Positions 59,088 through 64,000 of a DNA stretch of 64,000 nucleotides are shown one piece after another. The position numbers and the translations under genes are program-made. Numbering within the stretch: position 1 is the first letter of the stretch; each line of letters begins with the position of its first letter. The stretch comes from Haloferax namakaokahaiae (GTDB taxonomy: Archaea; Halobacteriota; Halobacteria; Halobacteriales; Haloferacaceae). The stretch is from assembly GCF_042663225.1 (NCBI RefSeq), contig NZ_JBHTAA010000005.1:992001-1056000 (forward strand), written 5' to 3'. The notes below the pieces were generated by a model. It did not search any database. It worked only from the letters and a program-made list of their open reading frames with translations, and was not told the origin of the DNA.

Positions 59088-61610
59088 ATGAGTCGGGGCC
59101 CCGAACTTATCATCACGGAGAAGGACAACGCCGCGAGGCGTATCGCCGACATCTTGAGCGGCGAGTCCGCCTCCGCGGAGCGAATGAACGGAGTGAACGT
59201 CTACAAGTGGGGTGGCAAGCGCTGTATCGGTCTCTCTGGCCACGTCGTCGGCGTCGATTTCCCACCGGAGTACAACGACTGGCGCGACGTGGAGCCGGTC
59301 GAACTCATCTCTGCGCCCGTCGAGAAGCACCCTACCCAAGAGAACATCGTCGCCGCACTCCGGCGACTCGCGCGCCGCGCCAGTAAGGTCACCATCGCAA
59401 CTGACTACGACCGCGAGGGCGAACTCATCGGCAAGGAGGCGTACGAACTCGTCCGCGACGTGAACGAGGACGTGCCCGTGGACCGCGTGCGCTTCTCCTC
59501 GATTACCCAGCGCGAGGTGACCGAGGCGTTCGACAACCCGGACGACCTCGACTTCAACCTCGCCGCCGCCGGCGAAGCACGCCAGATTATCGACCTCATC
59601 TGGGGGGCGGCGCTCACGCGCTTCCTCTCGCTTTCGGCCAGGCAACTCGGCAACGACTTCATCTCGGTCGGCCGCGTGCAAGGGCCGACGCTGAAGCTCA
59701 TCGTGGACCGCGAGCGCGAAATCGAAGCGTTCGACCCGCAGGACTACTGGGAACTCTTCTCGAAACTCACGAAGGACGCCGACGGCGACGCCGAGTCCTT
59801 CGAAGCCCAGTACTTCTATCTCGACGACGACGGCACCGAAGCCGAGCGCATCTGGGACGAGGACGACGCGAACGAAGCCTACGAGACGCTCCTCACCGCC
59901 GAGGGCGCGGAGGTTTCCGCGGTCAAGCGTCGCACCCGCACCGACAAGCCGCCGGCACCGTTCAACACCACGCAGTTCATCCGCGCCGCCGGGTCTATCG
60001 GCTACTCCGCCCAGCGGGCGATGAGCATCGCCGAAGACCTCTACACGGCGGGCTACATCACCTACCCCCGGACCGACAACACCGTCTACCCCGAGGACCT
60101 CGACCCCCGCGAACTGCTCGGCGCGTTCGAGGCCGACCGCCGGTTCAAAGACGACGCGAAGAGCCTGCTGGAACAGGAGGAAATCGAGCAGACCGAGGGT
60201 GACAACGAGACGACCGACCACCCGCCGATTCACCCGACCGGCGAGTTGCCGAGCGCCTCGGACCTCTCGGCCGACGAGTACGACGTGTACGAACTCGTCG
60301 TCCGGCGCTTCTTCGCCACCGTCGCCGAGGACGCCGTGTGGGAGCACCTACGCGTCGTCGCCGAGGCCGCCGGCCTGTCGCTCAAGGCCAACGGCAAGCG
60401 CCTGCTCGAAGCCGGCTACCACGACGTGTATCCGTACTTCAACTCCAGCGAGTCGTTCGTCCCCGACGTCGAAGAGGGCGAACTGCTCGCGCTGACCGAC
60501 ACCCACCTCGACGCCAAGCAGACCCAACCGCCGCGTCGGTACGGCCAATCCAGACTCATCGAGACGATGGAGCAGATGGGCATCGGGACGAAAGCGACCC
60601 GCCACGACGTGATTCAGAAGCTCTACGACCGCGGCTACATCGAGTCCGACCCGCCGCGGCCGACACGTCTCGCCAGCGCCGTCGTCACCGCGTCCGAAGA
60701 CTTCGCGCGACTCATCGTCAGCGAGGAGATGACCTCGCAACTCGAATCCGACATGATGGCCATCACCCGCGGCGAGGCCACGCTGGAGGAGGTCACCGCC
60801 GAGTCCAAAGAGATTCTCGAAGACGTGTTCGAGGGCCTCATGGAGTCGCGCGAAGAACTCGGCGACCAACTCCAGAAGTCACTCAAGGCCGACAAGACCG
60901 TGGGTCCGTGTCCCGAGTGCGGCGGCGACCTCGTGGTTCGAAAGAGCCGCCGGGGGTCGTACTTCATCGGCTGTGACTCCTATCCCGACTGTACGAACAC
61001 GCTCCCGCTTCCCTCCACTGGCAAGCCCCTCATCATGGAGGACACCTGCGACGAGCACGACCTCCGGGAAATCAAGATGCTCGCCGGACGCAAGACGTTC
61101 GTCCACGGCTGTCCGCTCTGCAAGGCCGAAGAGGCAGACGAAGAGGACGACCTCGTCATCGGGCCGTGTCCCGAATGTGGTTCGGAAGAAGGCGGAGAGT
61201 TAGCTATCAAACGCCTCCGCTCCGGCTCTCGGCTCGTCGGGTGTACGCGCTATCCCGACTGCGACTACTCGCTGCCGCTCCCCCGCCGCGGCGATATCGA
61301 GGTCACCGACGACTCGTGCGACGAGCACGGACTTCCCGAGCTTCGAATCACGTACGACGGCGACCGCGAACCGTGGGAACTCGGCTGTCCCATCTGCAAC
61401 TACCGCGAGTACCAAGCCCAGCAGCAGGGTGCCGACGACGGCGACCTAGTGAGCATCAAAGGCATCGGCTCGAAGACGGCCGAGAAGCTGAAAGAAGCCG
61501 GCTTCGACGACGTGCAATCGTTGAAGGAGGCCGAACCCGACGACATCGCGGCGAAAGTCGAGGGTGTGGGCGCAGATACGATTCGGAAGTGGCAGGCGGC
61601 CGCGGACTAG
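59088..61610 (+). CDS. topA: DNA topoisomerase I (type IA)
   Basis: 840 residues. The Toprim domain shows E11 in ITEKD and the D106-x-D108-x-E110 set in TDYDREGE. The active-site tyrosine is Y326 in GYITYPRTDN. After the four-lobed core, three zinc-ribbon modules follow (for example CPECGGDLVVR, CPECGSEEGGE and CDEHGLPELR), then a helix-hairpin-helix (IKGIGSKTAEKLKEAGFDDV) at the C-terminus. It relaxes negative supercoils and helps pass strands. ATG 59088 is supported by a TATA-like GGTTTA 30 bases upstream. It overlaps the stop of the leftward nuclease gene by 4 bases. Confidence 0.95.
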   Translation: MSRGPELIITEKDNAARRIADILSGESASAERMNGVNVYKWGGKRCIGLSGHVVGVDFPPEYNDWRDVEPVELISAPVEKHPTQENIVAALRRLARRASKVTIATDYDREGELIGKEAYELVRDVNEDVPVDRVRFSSITQREVTEAFDNPDDLDFNLAAAGEARQIIDLIWGAALTRFLSLSARQLGNDFISVGRVQGPTLKLIVDREREIEAFDPQDYWELFSKLTKDADGDAESFEAQYFYLDDDGTEAERIWDEDDANEAYETLLTAEGAEVSAVKRRTRTDKPPAPFNTTQFIRAAGSIGYSAQRAMSIAEDLYTAGYITYPRTDNTVYPEDLDPRELLGAFEADRRFKDDAKSLLEQEEIEQTEGDNETTDHPPIHPTGELPSASDLSADEYDVYELVVRRFFATVAEDAVWEHLRVVAEAAGLSLKANGKRLLEAGYHDVYPYFNSSESFVPDVEEGELLALTDTHLDAKQTQPPRRYGQSRLIETMEQMGIGTKATRHDVIQKLYDRGYIESDPPRPTRLASAVVTASEDFARLIVSEEMTSQLESDMMAITRGEATLEEVTAESKEILEDVFEGLMESREELGDQLQKSLKADKTVGPCPECGGDLVVRKSRRGSYFIGCDSYPDCTNTLPLPSTGKPLIMEDTCDEHDLREIKMLAGRKTFVHGCPLCKAEEADEEDDLVIGPCPECGSEEGGELAIKRLRSGSRLVGCTRYPDCDYSLPLPRRGDIEVTDDSCDEHGLPELRITYDGDREPWELGCPICNYREYQAQQQGADDGDLVSIKGIGSKTAEKLKEAGFDDVQSLKEAEPDDIAAKVEGVGADTIRKWQAAAD

Positions 61611-62953
61611 ATATCGAGAGCCGCTTTCACCACGTCTTCGAGGTGCGAAGCGACTTCCTTCGCCTGAAGAATCTTAATCGACTGTTGTTGGTCGAGGCTT
61701 GTGGTCTCTCTCCCCGGAAGGTCTTGGACGACAAGTAGGCCATTCCACCCGGAACCGACGTAGTTGGTCCCCTCGTCGAACACGAATTCTTCGTCTTGCC
61801 GCATGAACGCTAGATATTCGATTGTCTCCCGAATGCCGCGGCGAATCGTCTCTGTTTGCGTCGAGTTTTTTACCTCCGTGATGAGGTATTGCCGCTTGTT
61901 CTCCGTCGAGACTTCGAGAAGAATCACGTCAGGGCGACCAGTAACAGTTCGAAACGTTTGTTCTTTGAAATAATTGTTTGCGACTTCGAGTGCAGCCCTG
62001 TTGATGAACTCTGTTCGAGTGAGTTCCTCGTCGGGTTTCTCTGGAACGTTGGGCCGAAACGAAAGTCCACTGCCGCCGGAGTTGTCGTGGTAGAGCGTCA
62101 CCTCACGCGTAATGTTCGAGAGGTGTGCAATTTTCTGTGTTCCACGCTCGATTGGTTTGAGGCGGAACTCGTCGTCTGAAAACGATTCGATTGTCTCGAC
62201 AAATCTGAAGAGAACGAACAGTTCGAACAACGTATCGTCGTCGTCAGGTGTGATTGCGGTATCCTTCAAGAGGCGTTCGATGGCATCGTGCTGGCCTCGA
62301 ACTGCCGACTGGTACTGCCGGAGCAATGCCGAAGCTTCACGATAAATTGGCTGTCGTGACGCTTGTGCCCTCTCGAGCATCCGCTCAGTAGGCTCGTACG
62401 AACTCGGGTCTCGAATTCGAGAGACGTGGACGTTCCGCTCGAAGATATCGCGCATCGAGTCTGCCAATTTTGTCCCATCGGCCCACTGGTCAGTCACCCA
62501 GTCATACTCTCGGGAGAAGTACGGTTCACACTCTTCGAGTGCGCGGTAAATAACCGAGAGCAACGACTTGAGAACGAGATTCTCAGGGATGTCGTAATCC
62601 TCTGACCGATGCTGACAGACGAATAGTGTCGGGTCAGAGGGTGCAGATCGAGTTCTCTCTCGAGTCGTCGCGTGCCAATCGACCCGACCGTCGATGCGGC
62701 CACGCGAACGGGAGGCGACATTTCGTGTCTGTGTCTTTATGCTCCGAAGTCGCTCGGGAAGTTGTTCGACGAACTCGACGACATCCGGTCGAAGAATAAA
62801 GTGCATTCGAACGAGACGATCGAAATCTTCGAACCGCTCGTGAAGGTCGTCACGTGTGAGACTGTTGACGACGTGCCGCTCAGACACTTCGCCGTGCATC
62901 ACGTAGGTCAAGATGTCCTGCGTGAGCGACGAGAGAAGTTCTTCTCTATCCAT
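61607..62953 (-). CDS. McrC-like PD-(D/E)xK nuclease of a restriction-type module
   Basis: 448 residues. The C-terminal third has a PD-(D/E)xK core: D342 in GRPDVILLEV and E360-x-K362 in LITEVKNS, followed by a helix ETIRRGIRETIEYLAF typical of McrC and related nucleases. Upstream, DTLFELFVLFRFVETI resembles the McrC central helices. The start MDREELLSS overlaps the AAA+ gene by 8 bases, so the pair is coupled as in McrBC, where the ATPase translocates and McrC cuts methylated DNA. Similarity to McrC proper is only partial. GC is lower than in the flanking genes. Confidence 0.72.
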   Translation of the reverse strand: MDREELLSSLTQDILTYVMHGEVSERHVVNSLTRDDLHERFEDFDRLVRMHFILRPDVVEFVEQLPERLRSIKTQTRNVASRSRGRIDGRVDWHATTRERTRSAPSDPTLFVCQHRSEDYDIPENLVLKSLLSVIYRALEECEPYFSREYDWVTDQWADGTKLADSMRDIFERNVHVSRIRDPSSYEPTERMLERAQASRQPIYREASALLRQYQSAVRGQHDAIERLLKDTAITPDDDDTLFELFVLFRFVETIESFSDDEFRLKPIERGTQKIAHLSNITREVTLYHDNSGGSGLSFRPNVPEKPDEELTRTEFINRAALEVANNYFKEQTFRTVTGRPDVILLEVSTENKRQYLITEVKNSTQTETIRRGIRETIEYLAFMRQDEEFVFDEGTNYVGSGWNGLLVVQDLPGRETTSLDQQQSIKILQAKEVASHLEDVVKAALDI

Positions 62954-64000
62954 TTCGTTGCACGCCGAGAACACTCGCCGCTGCGTTCCAGAGTTTCTGC
63001 TCATCGACAGCATTCACACCCGCGATTTTTGCAACGATTGTCTGTCTTCGGGGCACACCCTCTAACTGCGGGAAGATATAGTTTGAGACTGCCTGCGTCA
63101 GAAGGATGGTGAGTTCGACGCTATCGATCGAGACGACGTGCTCGAGAATGTCTTTGGCGATTGCCGGCCCGATTGCCCGGTCGTCGACTGCGGTGTTAGT
63201 CGCACGCCAAACGTCAGCGACGGCTCGTAAAGCGTCGTCATCAGCAGTGACAGACCATCGGTCGGCGTACTCCGCCAGTAGCTCGATTGCTTCGCCTTCT
63301 TCTGCAGGAATCCTCGGTGCCGGAACGTCAATGAATGCAAACCGTCGCATGAATGCGTACGACATCTCGTAGAGCGACGTCTTGTCGTAGGTGTTCATCG
63401 TCGCCAGAATACGCCACGATTCGGGCATCACGTAGGTGTGGGTTTTGAGTGTCCCACCGAACTCATCACCGGGGACGACTTCGACTTCAGTTCCGTCGAC
63501 GGTGTACGGGAGTCGAATGCACTGGCCGGAGAGGAGGGTAAACAGTTGTCCGAACGATTTGTCGATGTCTGCTCGGTTGATTTCGTCGACGACGAAAAGG
63601 TCGTTTCGCTGAGTACCCTGTTGTTTGAATCGGCGGAGGACTTGGCCGGGTTCAAAACGAAGACTCTCTCCGTCACTCTGGGACGGCATATATCCTCCCA
63701 CAGTCTCAAACGTCGACCAATCAGCAGTCGCGGTCGTCAATTGGTACCCAGTGTAGACGTCGTCGTGTGCTGCTGCAAGGTATCGACAAACACGTTCGGC
63801 GATTTCTGTCTTTCCGGTCCCCGGCGGACCAGTAAAGATGATGTGCTTTCCCGAATTCAAGGCCGCAGTAATCTGTTGACGTAGTTCCTGTGCTAGCTCA
63901 CCGGGGAAGTACAGCTCATCGAGAACCTTCGAGGGAATCGAGAGCTCCGGCTCAGCCTGCACGTCGAGAGAAGCACCGGTCACTGGAAGTGTCTGCTGGG
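62946..64000 (-). CDS. McrB-like AAA+ ATPase, partial (start beyond window)
   Basis: The visible 351 residues contain Walker A GPPGTGKT, Walker B VVDEINRADIDKSF, a sensor region RILATMNTYDKTSLYEMSYAFMRRF and a MoxR/McrB-style C-terminal helical lid. The frame stays open to the window end, so the N-terminus, which in McrB carries the DNA-recognition domain, is not seen. GTG at 63983 is only the first start inside the window. Together with the downstream nuclease gene it forms a restriction-like pair. Confidence 0.8.
   Translation of the reverse strand, partial: QQTLPVTGASLDVQAEPELSIPSKVLDELYFPGELAQELRQQITAALNSGKHIIFTGPPGTGKTEIAERVCRYLAAAHDDVYTGYQLTTATADWSTFETVGGYMPSQSDGESLRFEPGQVLRRFKQQGTQRNDLFVVDEINRADIDKSFGQLFTLLSGQCIRLPYTVDGTEVEVVPGDEFGGTLKTHTYVMPESWRILATMNTYDKTSLYEMSYAFMRRFAFIDVPAPRIPAEEGEAIELLAEYADRWSVTADDDALRAVADVWRATNTAVDDRAIGPAIAKDILEHVVSIDSVELTILLTQAVSNYIFPQLEGVPRRQTIVAKIAGVNAVDEQKLWNAAASVLGVQRNG

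Noticed and set aside
1..64000. CRISPR array, rRNA operon, complete insertion sequence or replication origin
   Set aside because: No regularly spaced repeats, rRNA sequence, transposase gene or origin-type repeat cluster with an orc1/cdc6 gene was seen in the window.

Overview
The window reads as a haloarchaeal main-chromosome segment, most likely Haloferax or a close relative. Base composition is high-GC, the proteins are strongly acidic, and many genes have a TATA box about 26-30 bases ahead of the start codon, which is the pattern of leaderless transcripts. Many families are known only or mainly from haloarchaea (CetZ, the DUF7310/DUF7311 pair, DUF5788, DUF7139, HAH_0734). From memory, the gene order matches the H. 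volcanii stretch running from CetZ2 to topA. Almost every gene is core; the right edge is the clearest accessory segment.

Left part (1-16 kb): the N-terminal part of a secretion/pilus ATPase with its two small partner genes, then the tubulin-like cetZ2, a phosphodiesterase, an operon of DUF5788, PolX and a Mut7-C RNase, a membrane protein that I match to the division protein CdpA, a CPBP membrane protein and a GrpB protein. After these come a lipoprotein, the repair factor nreA, a TFB that has lost its zinc-ribbon cysteines, and rnhA.

Middle (16-38 kb): the PadR regulator rosR faces ppa. Then come the rhomboid protease rhoII with endonuclease V, a Get3/ArsA ATPase, the ftsZ1-secE-spt5 cluster, D-aminoacyl-tRNA deacylase, two cation exchangers, aroE, and the complete pabB-pabA-pabC operon for p-aminobenzoate (folate branch). 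An initiator tRNA-Met gene is flanked by copies of its own 3' end and several hairpins, which looks like an old integration site.

Right part (38-64 kb): a GtrA/GT2/DUF2298 membrane glycosylation locus; the translation operon rpl44e-rps27e-aif2a-nop10 followed by a PAC2 protein; phosphoribosyltransferase, mtnP and CBS genes; the chromosome-segregation operon DUF7518-smc-scpA; gatB; a MATE transporter; and topA. The window ends in a McrBC-like two-gene module (AAA+ ATPase plus PD-(D/E)xK nuclease) with visibly lower GC, cut by the window edge.

The main cross-cutting observation is one promoter sequence, CGTCAGACA (a full inverted repeat at ftsZ1), lying just upstream of the TATA boxes of ftsZ1, the CdpA-like gene and the DUF7518-smc-scpA operon. 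This suggests one regulator acting on division and chromosome-segregation genes.
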